This document shows positions 22,448 through 34,028 of a stretch of 64,000 nt of DNA, in pieces (the first letter of the stretch is position 1; every line of letters begins with the position of its first letter). Below the pieces are notes generated by a model that saw only the letters and a program-made list of their open reading frames with translations, searched no databases and was not told where the DNA came from. The position numbers and the translations under genes are program-made. The stretch is from assembly GCA_019054805.1 (NCBI GenBank), contig JAHQIY010000019.1:650001-714000 (forward strand). The letters run 5' to 3'. This DNA comes from Brachionus manjavacas (taxonomy: Eukaryota > Rotifera > Eurotatoria > Ploima > Brachionidae).

Positions 22448-23386
22448 ATGGAAGTACATTTTAATTCTAATTTTTCGCTCAAGAATGAGAGTCATCAGCC
22501 TTTGGAACAAGCATACTCAAATTCTATTTTAGAAAAATTTAAAATTATAATTTGTGGCATGACTGTTTTATGCGACTCTGTCGCTCTAATTTTAGTTTTG
22601 AGATCGAGAAAAAATCTCATAAAAGTAGAGTTCGTAATGCTGCTTGGTTTTTGTATAACCATCATATTTATTAGACTTAAATTAATTTTTGATTTAATTT
22701 TTGTTTATTTTCAGCCAGGAAATTTATTATGCATTATAAACGAATTGCTGGAATGTTGGATAGCACAATATTACTTCATTTTATTTTATTATTCGATGTT
22801 TCATCTAACTATTTGGCTTGATACTAGTCATTTAAAATTAAAAAAATTATTAAGAAATTTTAATTTTTTAATTTTTTATTTAATAGTGTCATTTTTATTA
22901 AGTATTTTGACAGCATTCCTACAAATTTTGATCAAATACGGCGTATTCATTCAGAATTATGATGTTTGTATTTTGACTGAAAAAAGTTCTATTAATATTC
23001 TATTAGTAAATCTTATTTACACTATTCCAGCCTTTGGGGTCAACATCATTTACTTTTTGATGAATTTATGTCTTTTAAAGCGGATCATTGTCAAAAAAAC
23101 ATCCAACATTCAGTTACACAGAGACCGCAAAAATTTGGTCATTTTATCAAAGTTTTTAATTTTTTCGATCTTATCAAATTTAGCTGGTATTTCATGGATT
23201 TTAAGTTTAGTGCAAAGATATTTTTCTAATTCGAAATTTGATTTTGTTATCAATTGGATCGATGATTTAATAAGCCTAACTGCTTATTTCAATTCCATTA
23301 CAATAATTTATATACATAATAAATTAAAACAAAAATTATATAATACAATAAAACAGTTTATTAAGCGTTTTATTAGAAACAATTAA
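22448..23386 (+). CDS. seven-transmembrane receptor, class-A GPCR-like
   Basis: Intact intronless 312-residue ORF. The N-terminus (1-30) is polar and has sequons. Seven hydrophobic segments fall at about 31-53, 60-88, 100-122, 138-163, 185-212, 235-258 and 268-288. Cysteines before helix 3 (LLEC) and in the loop between helices 4 and 5 (YDVCIL) can make the conserved class-A disulfide. Helix 7 ends NSITIIYIHNKL, a variant of the NPxxY-x-F junction. The usual DRY at the end of helix 3 is replaced by LDTSH. Ligand unknown; a divergent peptide or chemosensory receptor is likely because a broken paralogue lies 8 kb downstream and another fragment at 29.2 kb, a small tandem family. Expected in the plasma membrane. 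Confidence 0.7.
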   Translation: MEVHFNSNFSLKNESHQPLEQAYSNSILEKFKIIICGMTVLCDSVALILVLRSRKNLIKVEFVMLLGFCITIIFIRLKLIFDLIFVYFQPGNLLCIINELLECWIAQYYFILFYYSMFHLTIWLDTSHLKLKKLLRNFNFLIFYLIVSFLLSILTAFLQILIKYGVFIQNYDVCILTEKSSINILLVNLIYTIPAFGVNIIYFLMNLCLLKRIIVKKTSNIQLHRDRKNLVILSKFLIFSILSNLAGISWILSLVQRYFSNSKFDFVINWIDDLISLTAYFNSITIIYIHNKLKQKLYNTIKQFIKRFIRNN

Positions 23387-23624
23387 TTAATTATTTGAAA
23401 TTGTGACCAATTTGTTGAATATATCTACTTTTTGTTCTTATTATTGCTTCAATATTTGCACCATTTTAAGCACAAATCTTAACTTTTGTTTAAACTATTA
23501 ACTCATTAATAATGAATTAAAAAAAATAAATTAAAATGCTCTTAAACTCGGCATTGTGAATTTGGAAACAAAGAATAAAAACAAAATTTAAATGAAATAA
23601 CTTTTTTACTTAGTCTAAAAAGTG

Positions 23625-23784
23625 TTCTGCAAAATGTATCAGCTGATACAAACCTGGTATCACCCTAACTAAATCTCTGCAAAAACTCTGCAAATCTGCA
23701 AAAGACTAAATGTACTAGAAAATCATTAAAATTAAATTGCAAAGTTATTGCGGAGATTTAGTGATGCAAGGGTGATGCAATTCT
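23625..23784. mobile_element. short inverted-repeat element (MITE family, copy 1)
   Basis: Begins TTCTGCAAAATG and has inverted halves: GGTATCACCCTAACTAAATC on the left pairs with the complement of the right half around GATTTAGTGATGCAAGG. It contains the CTCTGCAAA motif repeated several times. It shares termini and flank type (AAATAACTTTTTTACT) with copies at 27545 and 29627. No coding sequence. Confidence 0.55.
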
Positions 23785-24203
23785 AAAATTTATTCTTTTC
23801 CTTTACCATTTCATGATTATTTTTTAAAAGGATATAACAATAAGCATTAAATCATTTTTTAAATCGGATTTAGATAATTTGATCTAAATTCAGTTATTTG
23901 GTTTAAAAAAATACCAAAATCTGCAAAAAATAGACTTAACATCACCTCTCTAATGAAGAGAACCAATATCTCTAAGTAATCTCAACTTTAGACCATAAAA
24001 AGTTAAATGATGTTAAGATCTTGAAAAGTTCTCACAGATTAATTGAAATTTTCTTTCTGAAATCTCAATTTGTTAAAATTACAACCTTTTAATTGTAATT
24101 TTAATTTTTTAATAAATCGATAACATTGAAATTTTCAAAAAACTTTTTTAATGATCATTTTTGTCTTAAATAAAATTTCTTAGATAATTTGTTACAGAAA
24201 TTA

Positions 24204-25173
24204 GGCATTGTGAATTTTGGTACAAAAAACAAATACAAAATATAAAAAATGCCAAAGCTCAGGTTCTGAAGGAGCAAAACATGTCCTGTAAATTGTAGCA
24301 ACTGAAACATCCTTTGTACCACCAATATACTGATTCTGCAAAATCTGCAATACATGTGCAAAATTCAGAATTTTGTGAATTTTAGTAATAAAACAGAAAC
24401 AAAATATAAATTACACCAGAGATTTGATTTGGACAAACGAAAAAGTATTCTGTATATTGTAGCATCTGGTACATCCCCTGTACCACCACTTAATGTATAA
24501 TCCCAGATTCAAAATCTTGCAAAGCATTTAAACCACATTTAAATTCACACTTAGCAACTCAAAAGTATAGAATTTTAAACTTTTTTTATGTTCTAAATGT
24601 GTCTTGAAAATTTTTTTTTAATTAATTAAAAAAAAAACTATTCAGCGAAGAAAAAAGTGTCTCTAATTGAAGTCAAATCAATGATCAAAGACCTCATTTT
24701 TTGTATTTTTGTATATTCATAAAATAAAAACAAAAAGTAAGCTAAAAATTTCATCGAATGAAGAAATTAAATTTTTTTAAGCATGTTCAATTAATTGAAT
24801 CACCCAAATAACCCTGCAAAAATTTCTAAAAAATCCGAACACATTTAAGTATGTTTAAATTACTCTGCAGAATAGTTGCATCTTCTTAAGTTGTCTTTGC
24901 ACTGAATTTAAGTTCTCTAATATACAGAATACTTTTTCGTTTGTCCAAATCAAATCTCTGGTGTAATTTATATTTTGTTTCTGTTTTATTACTAAAATTC
25001 ACAAAATTCTGAATTTTGCACATGTATTGCAGATTTTGCAGAATCAGTATATTGGTGGTACAAAGGATGTTTCAGTTGCTACAATTTACAGGACATGTTT
25101 TGCTCCTTCAGAACCTGAGCTTTGGCATTTTTTATATTTTGTATTTGTTTTTTGTACCAAAATTCACAATGCC
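24204..25173. repeat. large inverted repeat with 255-bp arms
   Basis: 24204-24458 and 24919-25173 are reverse complements along their whole length by eye, with a 460-bp spacer. The arms contain TGCAAAATCTGCAATAC and GGTACATCC-type motifs also found in the small MITE family nearby, and the outer ends read GGCATTGTGAATTTTGG, a phrase that also occurs at 23551 and 36237. The apparent ORFs in each arm are identical because the arms are; I do not regard them as genes. Confidence 0.8.
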
Positions 25174-26115
25174 CAGAAATTATGCACTTTTATATTACTT
25201 CAAAAAGATTTATTAATATTAATTCATATTTTTTTTTTATTGAAAAAAAAAGTCTTATTACTTCTAAAGCTCTAAGTGATTTTATTATTTAGAGATTTTA
25301 ATTACCCTAAAAATAAATAAGAACAATCGGAAAATTCAAAATAAAAATTATCTTAAAAATTCTTGAATCTTAGTTAATCTTTAAGATCTTATAAGATCAT
25401 CTGCCGAACTAGAAGTTCCGAAGTACTTACAAATGTTTCCAGTTTTCTAGAATTTAATTTATATGAGCTAATATTTAATTTTTTGCTAAAAATTTCATAC
25501 TAATGAAAATAAATTAATCCTTAATTTGAAGCCGTTTTTAATTTTTTTTAAATGAAATAAAATAAAAACGAATCTACATAGTAAATTCTTAAAGGTGTAG
25601 ACCACTAAGGGTATTAAGATTACGGGTCCTTAAGATTAAAAAACCAAAATAAATTATAACTTCAGATTAAATATAAAAATATCAAAAAATAATAAAAAAC
25701 AATAAAAAATAAAATGTATTAAACCAAAATAAACAGTTGCTTTTAAATCACAAGTTATAATTCAAGAGTTAATTTATATCATCTAAACAATTTTTAAGGG
25801 TTTTCAGGGCAAAATCCATCAATTTTTTTTTTCTTCTTTTTTTCATTTTTTGTGATTTTTTTTCTTTCTATTAATCTAAAATTAAATTATCAATTATAAA
25901 TAAAATTTAGTCTCATTTTTTTCTATTAAACAGAATTTCTTTACACCCTCTTAGTAGAAAAAAAATTGGAATTAAATTTTTTTATTAAACAGATACATAA
26001 AATTTAGATAATTTTTTTTATATCTTTTAAAATCATTTTAATAATTAAAAAACAAAAAAAATTACTTGAATCAATTAACTCTCGATTTATCATTAAAAAT
26101 TGTTCAATTAAAATA
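25174..26115. other. AT-rich sequence 3' of the MARVEL gene
   Basis: No coding or RNA gene recognised. The part nearest 26115 should be the 3' UTR of the minus-strand MARVEL gene. Confidence 0.4.
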
Positions 26116-26799
26116 TCACCCTCTAACTTGTTTAATTAAATGAAAAGCTCCATCGACCGCATAGAGTATTGAACACAAAAATCCAAAAACCTTAAGGAAA
26201 ATAATAATTTATCAATTTATTAAATTTTGAAAATTTACTTACAGATGCGGACGCAAAAGCACCCTGATTGAAAAATTTAGAATACAAATAAAACGGGTCT
26301 CTAATTGAGCCTTCTCTTACTGCGCACACAATAGCTAATATGAACGTGGGCAAAATCCATACAAAATCAGTGAGAATAATCTTTATATTGGAAAAATTAA
26401 AAAAAATAAAAATTAAAAAATTGATTAACTTACAAATAGATTAAATTGAATTTTGCTAAAAGCCTTAAGACCCGTGACATTAAATAAGCGTATTATGTAG
26501 ATGGAAATGGCAATTATAAAACCAACTATGGAGAAGAAAAGGTATGCGTCTTTTGTTGAATTCATATCAGAAGGTATATAGATTTGACCATTTAGATATT
26601 TGGGTATTGAAGCAGCCGAAATGAGACCAGCCATTTGAAAAAGCTTTATTTATTAGTTTAAATGCGAAATATGAATTTTAATCAAGCTTACAATGATTCC
26701 AACTCTCAAAAGACCTGCTATAGACATCGGATAGCTTTTGGTGAAACCAATTTTATCCGAATTGGCATTACTTTGTTGCGCAATTGTTGGTGCACTCAT
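26116..26799 (-). CDS. MARVEL-domain four-transmembrane protein
   Basis: Four exons on the minus strand: 26799-26692, 26643-26434, 26380-26243 and 26190-26116. All introns have GT-AG ends and phase 0, giving 176 residues from ATG 26797-26799 to TGA. Four hydrophobic helices lie at about 26-46, 60-82, 105-127 and 145-168. Helix 4 has GFLCSILYAVDGAFHLI, the pattern of CKLF-like/plasmolipin MARVEL proteins (a small acidic residue after LYA). Such proteins sit in cell or vesicle membranes and act in membrane apposition and trafficking. The short hydrophilic ends and lack of a signal peptide fit the family. Introns are 48-53 bp. The next gene on either side is unrelated. Confidence 0.72.
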
Positions 26800-29145
26800 T
26801 TTTTTTAATTCTAAATATTTTAAAAAGATAAAGAACTCACAGTTTAGAAATTAAAATTTAAAAATACAATACATATCTAAAATATTGGTTTAAGTGCGTA
26901 ATCCGTATTTATTTATGGTAATTTTTAGTTACTTCGAATATTAAGTATTAAGGATAGATATTTTTTCTTTCAAGGGATTTTTGAATTTTAATTAAAGAAT
27001 GAGTTGTTTTTTTTAGCAAAAAATTTAATTTCAAAGACGAATTATTTTTTAAGTTATTTTCAACAAATCGATAACTTTCAACATTTATATCCTAAGTAAC
27101 AGAATTTTTTATGTAATGACAAAATTTGATTCTTGCACTTTCGATTTTTTATTGGAAAAAAATCTACGAAATAGACAAAAAATTCTATTAAATATTATAC
27201 TTTAAAATTAAACTCAAATTAATGAACTTAAGTAATTACTTGGTTATTTAGTCATATCCGAGTTTATAGAGGGATTTCAAGTTCATTTCAATTCGGTAGT
27301 TTAAATTGAAGTTAAGACCCAAGTCTTGACATGTTTAGAGTTGCACGTTCTAAGATTAACTGCAGTTGGAACAAATGTTCTCACTCCTATTTAAACCACT
27401 ACATTATTGCTCGGATTCAATTGAATAAACTCTTGACTAAATTAAATTGTTTTATTTATTTCTTGGCTTAAATCCCTTAAGTCCAAATCCGAGATTTTAC
27501 ATTCAGAAATATTTAAATAACTTTTTTACTAAAAAAATAATTTAGTTCTGTAAAATGCTTCATATTAATCTGAAAATATATACTTTATCTGAAAATATAT
27601 ACCTACAATTACAAAATACTGTACAATTATTTGCATTTTGCACGCCATTAAAAATTTAACTATCAAGTGTGCAATTCATTGCAGAGTTTTTGCAGACATA
27701 TATTTTCGGATTGAGCAAAGTTGATTAAACATCAAATGTTTTACAGAAAAAAATTATCTCTTTTACTAAAAAAGTTATTCAAGTTTTTTTGAATTGAAAC
27801 GACCGAATTGAAATGAATTTCACAACCCCTGTTTATAAAAATCTGAATGAATTTTTCAATTAACTAAATATCAAAAAATCTAATAATCTCTCAAAAAAAC
27901 ATATTTTTTTACAAAATCACTTTCCATTAAAGGCACATGGTACAAAACTGGCAATTATTTATTTTTGACTATCAATAGGTCTCTAAATAAAATTAAATTT
28001 TTTTTCAAGATGAATGAAAGCGAAAGAATCTTTTTCATAAAAGAACAAAAAATAATCAGTCTTGATTAATTAAATAAAATTTTATTGTCATCGCTTTATC
28101 TTCTTATTTTATTTTTTCAAAAAAATAAAAAATTACAAAAGTATATTAATATATTTTTATTTTTCTGATAAAAATTATTTATTAAAGAGCAGGAAATTCA
28201 AAACTTTAATGCCATATTTATTTCACTTTTCCTAAATTAAAATTTTTTGAGGTATTTGTTTTTAAGAAAAAAAAAATTTAAATTTGGGTCCAAAAAAGTC
28301 GACTTAAGTTGTTTGTCTTTGAGACCATATAATTATGTGATAGAACATATATAAGTAGGCAATATAGACAATTTTAGTAAACTTTAAAAAACACTTAAAA
28401 AACATTATCTAATAATTAAAGACATAGTTTAAATTAGAATTAAATATCTTGAAAAAAAAACAAATCAACTAATAAAATAACGAAAAGTAACATATTATTG
28501 ACATATCTATTTTACATACCCCAAATATTGAAAAAAATACTCCAAAATTTAATTTTTTACCCCAATTTTATTAGAATTACACCAATTAATAAGAAAAAAA
28601 ATAAAATAATAATAATAATAAACGCGGAGACGTCTTACTAGGAAGACATCTATGGTAGCTAGATGCATTGAAATATAGTTACATAACAAAAACTTTATAA
28701 TAAGACTTTTTTTTCACATTCACATCAAATTGATTAGAAAAATACCAAAAGTATTTAAAAAATTTTCTTTTTTTATTTCTATCACAAAAAATATTATTTT
28801 TTACCATATTTATTTGGACAAGCCCAGTATCTTCTCTTAGTCATTTTAGCTCCACATTTTTCACAAAACATTTCTTGTGTAGCTTAATCTATTCTTGGTC
28901 TCTTGGATACATTTTCTTGTATTGACACATCATTTGAATCGTCATTTAAATATATATTATTGTAACAGCAAGAGATATCTTGACAATAATAGTTTTTTAA
29001 CCAGTACATACAAGAGCAGGTACTTAATAAGAAAAAAATTTTTTTGCCAAAAAAATAACATTAGATGATAAATAAACTATATGGTTAATGGAAAGGGTCA
29101 TTAATTAGTCCTTTACTAAGTATATTTATTAATTATGTAAAAATG
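26800..29145. other. AT-rich intergenic sequence
   Basis: Presumed promoter of the MARVEL gene next to 26800, otherwise no gene seen. It contains one MITE copy (27545-27747). A slightly GC-richer patch at 28620-28680 with a GACGTCTTAC...GGAAGACATC imperfect hairpin and an ATAAT repeat before it could be a transposon end, but I find no partner. Confidence 0.4.
27545..27747. mobile_element. MITE family, copy 2
   Basis: 203 bp with termini TTCTGTAAAATG and its inverted counterpart CATCAAATGTTTTACAGAA, and an inner inverted pair TCTGAAAATATATAC / TATATTTTCGGA. Same layout and CTCTGCAAA-like core (TTGCAGAGTTTTTGCAGA) as copies at 23625 and 29627. Confidence 0.6.
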
Positions 29146-29490
29146 ATTTTGATTTTTCTTTTAAATCAAGTTGACTATGAAATTTGATGAAAGGCAATTT
29201 TTCATGCTACTTTGTGCTCCCTACCTGGTAAAGTCAAGTAAATATAAAAAAATCATTTTTGCGTTTTTTTTTGCCAAACCAAATAGTCATATGAAATATT
29301 GAGTAATAAATTAGTATGAAATAGTATTGTGATTCTGAACATTCTAAAAAATAATACAACAAACATTCAAATTTGCCAATGTCAATTTCTCTTCTAAATA
29401 AAAGTTTAATTATAATTAAGATCACAATTATTACAAGATAAAATAGAATAGAAAATTCAACAATGATAAGAACTTTTTTCGATTCAAAAA
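29146..29490 (-). pseudogene. inverted, internally deleted copy of the broken GPCR at 31.1-32.1 kb
   Basis: On the minus strand, 29490-29262 matches the first transmembrane part of the 31111-32053 gene (shared REIDIGKFECLLYYF and QYYFILIYYSIFHMTIWFGK). 29225-29146 matches the sequence just downstream of that gene at about 32170-32250. The intervening roughly 690 bp are missing. So the duplicate is in opposite orientation and lost its centre. It cannot encode a seven-helix receptor. Confidence 0.7.
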
Positions 29491-29626
29491 TTCATGTTAG
29501 CATTTCTGGTTAAAGCCATTGTTTATTATCAATATGATAATAAAACTGGTCGAAGTGCCTTGGATACCAAAAGAATTTTTTTTCTTGTGTGATGACAAAA
29601 AATTTTTTTTCTAAAAGTTTAAAATT

Positions 29627-29822
29627 AATTCTGTGAATGGAGAATGGTGCAACATCCAAAGTTGCATCAATTGTAAAAGTCTGCTAATGATGTGCAAAAT
29701 CTCTGCAAAATGCCCTACGCTCGAATTTATTGAAATTTAATTTCTGCTAATCTCTGCAAATTTAGAAGACCTTGATATTTGATGCAACTTTGAATGTTGA
29801 ACTAAGTTGCATTTACAGAATT
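29627..29822. mobile_element. MITE family, copy 3
   Basis: 196 bp with imperfect terminal inverted repeats of about 40 bp: AATTCTGTGAATG...CCAAAGTTGCATCA at the left and its complement ending TTGCATTTACAGAATT at the right. The core has TCTCTGCAAAATG and TCTCTGCAAATTT in opposite orientations. Confidence 0.65.
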
Positions 29823-30113
29823 AAGTTTAAACATTTAGAAAAAAAGTTATTCAATTTTTTTACATTATTTTCTGTTCTTTTTATCATTTTGTACTGAATT
29901 TCACAAAACCATACAAATAAATAAAATTAAAATATTAAATTTTAAATCTTTATTTTTATTTTTAAAAAAATCGAAGAAATATTATTATTATTTATTTCAA
30001 TGAACGCCAAAAAAATTAATGAAAAAGAACAATAAAAGACAAAGTATTTTAATTGATATCTTCATAGTGTGTTAAAATTAGAAAAAATTAATATCAAGCA
30101 TAAAATCCGCTAT

Positions 30114-30440
30114 TTATTTTGTCTGAATAATTATATTTATATTATACTTAGAATAATTTAATCTTCTGGGATCAGTGTCGAAATAGCCGACTCCAGGATT
30201 AATGGCAGGTTGCTGACTTTTTCCAATTTTGCAAATTATAACCAAATACAAAATGCACATAGCTATTGCCATGATTTCTAAAACTAACATTGAGATAGTA
30301 TTTGGCAACATTTCTTTGTTTGGTGAATTAAATGATTTCCTGGAATAAAAAGATATACCAAGACCATTGATGGTTATCAAAGGTGTAATTACTGAAACAT
30401 TGGCCAAAATATTAAAATGAATTAGTGTATAATTTCTCTA
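30114..30440 (-). CDS. unrecognised membrane-protein exon (C-terminal)
   Basis: On the minus strand the frame is open from about 30440 to the stop at 30114. It shows one hydrophobic stretch near its start (ANVSVITPLITINGLGI), then a polar loop, a strong transmembrane helix (ISMLVLEIMAIAMCILYLVI) and a polar tail with NPGVGYFDTDPRRLNY. No ATG opens it, so it would be the last exon of a multi-helix protein whose other exons I did not find upstream, or a remnant. The proline/tyrosine tail resembles cytosolic ends of small tetraspan proteins, but no family is certain. Confidence 0.35.
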
Positions 30441-31110
30441 TTTTAAAAGCGATAGAGCGAGTGCAGCCAGTCGTGGTCCGGGGCATAGCCCTGATTTAGG
30501 ATTTAGGGTCAGCAGAAGGTAAGGTTCTTTTTAATAAATTAGTCTTAGCTTTAATCAAAAGGTTTGTTTTTATTAAAATTAGGAATTTATTTTTATTTTT
30601 ATTTAAGTTATCTAAATTTTTGAATTCTCAACAATTAAAATAATTGGAAATTAATTAATTTTTTTAGCTAATGATCGTCTCCAGTATCTTCTTCAGATTG
30701 TCAACTTTAGTGTTGATCGTCGGTTCGAGAAAATGTTACGTTTTAAATCAGTTTTGATTTAAAATAATTTTTAAAATTCTTTAAAAAGCAAGCAGTTTTT
30801 AAATCAATTTATTTTAATGAAAACTTTTAATTGTAATTTCTATTTGTAATTGTTCATTAATAAAAAAGTACAATATTGATATATCGGAACAAAAAACCTT
30901 TTTTTTAATATTTTATATTTATAATATCACTTAAAAATCTACAAAATTTGATGATGACATTTTTTTTAGTTAGTTCATGTAATTTTTTTTTATACCCTAT
31001 TTGGGCGAAATTTAAGTAAATATTTAAAGTGTAATTTAATATTTTAACATTTTTTAATGCATATTGATTAATAACATTTTTAAATTTTCAATTCATATTT
31101 AATTCATATT

Positions 31111-32053
31111 ATGGAATCATACAAAAATGCCTTTGTTTTCAAGAACGATACTGGAAGCCTTTTCTTATTCCAACAGTCTTCAAGCAGATTTTAATGCTTT
31201 GTTCAGCTTTCATTGAGCTAATAACTTTAATTATAGTTGTTAGATCAAAAAAATTTCTTATCATTGTTGAATTTTCTATTCTATTTTATCTTATAATAAT
31301 AGTGGTTTTAATTAAAATTAAACTTTTATTTGATTCAAGTGTACTGGATAGAAGAGAAATTGACATTGGCAAATTTGAATGTTTGTTGTATTATTTTTTA
31401 AAATGTTCAGAATCACAATACTATTTCATACTAATTTATTACTCAATATTTCATATGACTATTTGGTTTGGCAAAAAATTTGGAAAAATTAAAATTTTTT
31501 ATTCGAAATTCGAAATTTTTTATTTTTTATTTTTTACAGCATTATTTCAGCAATCCTGGGCATAGTAAATATTTTATTACAAATATCTATTAAACATGAA
31601 TTTTTCCTTGCTAATTTTGGGTTTTGTGTGATAAGAAAAAATGTGCAATTCGATTCTGTAAAATTTTTATTAATCAATCTTATTTATTCCATTCCAGCTA
31701 TGCTTCTAATTTTAGTTTATAGCAGTTTGAATGTGTTTCTTATAAAAAGAACTTTGTTCAGACAAAAATCAATTGTTCAGCTGCAATCTGATCGAAAAAA
31801 TTTTCGCATTTTAATCATATTTTTTGCATATTCATTAATTTCAAATATTGCTGTTTATAATTGGTTTTTCAATTTATTTCAAGTTTATTTTAAAATTGAT
31901 TATTTGAATTTTATTTATTGTTTGTCTAAATACATTATTTTTGTATCTGATTTTTTTTCTTCTTTACTTTTGGTCTTCGGACACAAGAAATTAAAATTGA
32001 ATTTAATTGAAATTTTTAAAAATTCAATTGTATTAATAAAATTTTGGCCTTAA
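31111..32053 (+). pseudogene. frameshifted paralogue of the GPCR at 22.4 kb
   Basis: Starting at ATG 31111 the reading covers the same seven-helix architecture as the intact receptor, with matching blocks such as KFLLINLIYSIPA (NILLVNLIYTIPA in the other) and SIVQLQSDRKNFRIL (NIQLHRDRKNLVIL). It changes frame near 31170-31190 and again near 31540, both next to T or A runs, and ends at 32053. Total length is about the same as the intact copy, so only two one-base lesions separate it from an open gene. Either a young pseudogene or a gene with homopolymer errors in the assembly. Confidence 0.7.
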
Positions 32054-32748
32054 AAAATTTTTAAAATTTTTTTGTTAAAGTCAAAAAAATTTTGATTATT
32101 TTAAATTGATTACAGAAATTAAAAGTCTAAAAATGACGCTTTATTTATATTTACTTGAGTTTACCAGGAAGAAAGCATAAAATAGCATGAAAAATTGTCT
32201 TTGATCAAATTTGATAGTCAACTTGATTTTAAAAAAAAGATCAAAATTTTTGCCAACTTTATTTACTATAATTTAATGCCAACATTTTAATGATGATTAA
32301 TTAATGCCAAATCATTAAAAAAGAAAGTATTACTAAAAATTAAATAAGGAATATAATGTCAAAAGATTTAGGGATCATTTAAGACCACACTTTTTATTAT
32401 TTTAAATAAACTAGACAAAATACTTTTTTTGAATTTTAGCTTTGTTTTATTTAAATAAAGTCTCAAAATCATTGTAATTTTTAAAATTTTGAATTTCTTG
32501 TTTTTTTTATTTATTTAATTTAATAAACGCCAAACGGCGATGTTTAATATTTATTTATTTATTTAAGCTTGAGTTTAAGTCCCATGGACAAATTAAAGTA
32601 TTTATATAAAAATAAAAAAAAATAAAAGAAAAGAGTACAATACTTACTCTTAAATGTATATTTTACAATTGAATGATTATCAAGTTAAGAAATTTAACTC
32701 GATACTATACGGAAAGAGTTAGTAGAAAAATATTTAAGAAAAACACAA
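32054..32748. other. AT-rich stretch after the GPCR paralogue
   Basis: 32170-32250 is the downstream part of the segment duplicated in inverse orientation at 29146-29225. A GCC...GGC hairpin at 32526-32540 sits in an AATAAATAAAT context that looks like the 3' end of a minus-strand retroelement. Confidence 0.35.
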
Positions 32749-33050
32749 TTATTTATAAAAATCTATCTTTAAAAGATCATTTAATAAATCATAAAATTTA
32801 AAGTAAGCTAAGTTTAATTCCATATTTAATTTGATCTTGACCACAATAAATTTAATTGAATCAACTAGACCACGATTTTCTTCGATAAATAAATGATCGA
32901 TTATTGCTAAAGAAGTCTTCAAACTATAGTCCATTACATCAATATGAGTTTTTTTCTCCACATTATTTAGTTGTTTACAAAAAGAGGTATTTTTCTGATA
33001 AAACTTTTTATAATTATCGCGAAGGAAGTTCAAGATATTCCAGCAAACTG
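32749..33050 (-). CDS. unrecognised helical protein, probable last exon
   Basis: Open frame on the minus strand from an AG acceptor (ATAGTTCAG at about 33051-33059) to TAA at 32749. It gives about 100 residues, predicted helical, with mixed charge and the phrases WNILNFLRDNYKKFYQKN and HIDVMDYSLKTSLAIIDHL. Codons are varied rather than low-complexity, which favours a real exon. No upstream exon was identified and I do not recognise the family. Confidence 0.35.
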
Positions 33051-33479
33051 AACTATATAATATAGTTAAATAATGCTTTAAAAAAAAATTGACTATATTT
33101 CCCTTATTTTACAGTTTGTTGAATTCATACAATCAGCTACACCTACTAAACGTTGGATTAGTGTCTTGATTTTAAGTTTTTTAAGGTAAATTATTTTTAT
33201 TTACTTATTATATAGAATGATCAAAAATTATTTTAAAAATTTTAAAGACAGTTTTTTTTTTAATTTAATTTTTGACCATTTTTTACGAAAAAATTGGAAA
33301 AATTCAAAATTTTAAAGGAAAATTTTGGGAAAATATGGTAAAAAAAGAAAACATCTAAAAATAATAAAATTTGTAACATAACATTTTTATTTTACGACCC
33401 CAATTTTTTTTTAATAAACGAGACAAATTCTGTAAAATCTTTGGTTTTACTTTTTTGAATTTCAACTTTATTTCCTATA

Positions 33480-33620
33480 CAGTAGTGATTTGACATAAGG
33501 GTCCATGGTAAATTTAAGCAAAATTTACGTAAAAATAGTAAATTTACTTATCCGTAAAATTTAGTTAATTTTTTTCAATTCTTGTTTTACTTTAAAAAAA
33601 TGGTAAAATAAATAATTGAA
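33480..33620. mobile_element. end of a Tc1/mariner-like or derived element
   Basis: A TA dinucleotide is followed by CAGTAGTG and then a series of TTTACGTAAA-type motifs, as in the repeats at 41848, 42041-42349 and 44505. The matching right end is not found, so this is a truncated copy. Confidence 0.3.
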
Positions 33621-33987
33621 AATAAAACAAAAAACTTTAATTGAAACAGAATTGATTTCATTTTTTTGATAAGATTTATTGTGATTGTCTATATAATTAA
33701 AATTTTCAATTTAAAAATTTTTGACATTAGATAAATATATTTATTGCATTTTTTATTTTGGCATAATTTAAATTTTCTGAACTTAACTTAAAATTGAAGT
33801 CGACAATTTAGAGTTTCAAATTTTTATAAGTTTTATTGAAAATAGATGTTGAGCCTATTACCTTGGAAAATTTGTGATTTTTAGAAAATTACAAGCCGTG
33901 TTTGAAAACGAGTGAATACTCTTGCGGCTTGTTGTTTAATTCATTTGAAAGCAAATTTATTTTTATTTCGACACAATGAAAGTTTCC

Positions 33988-33994
33988 TATAAAA
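33988..33994 (+). promoter_or_regulatory. TATA-box candidate
   Basis: TATAAAA lies 41 bp before the ATG of the small secreted protein at 34029, a plausible distance for a short 5' UTR. AT-richness makes chance matches common. Confidence 0.35.
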
Positions 33995-34028
33995 CAACTT
34001 GAAATCAAATATTTAGCTAATAGTTGAA

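Noticed and set aside
24155-25216. Two identical ORFs (68 and 66 codons) facing each other
   Set aside because: They are the two arms of a perfect inverted repeat; identity of protein is only identity of DNA, and there is no independent evidence of coding.
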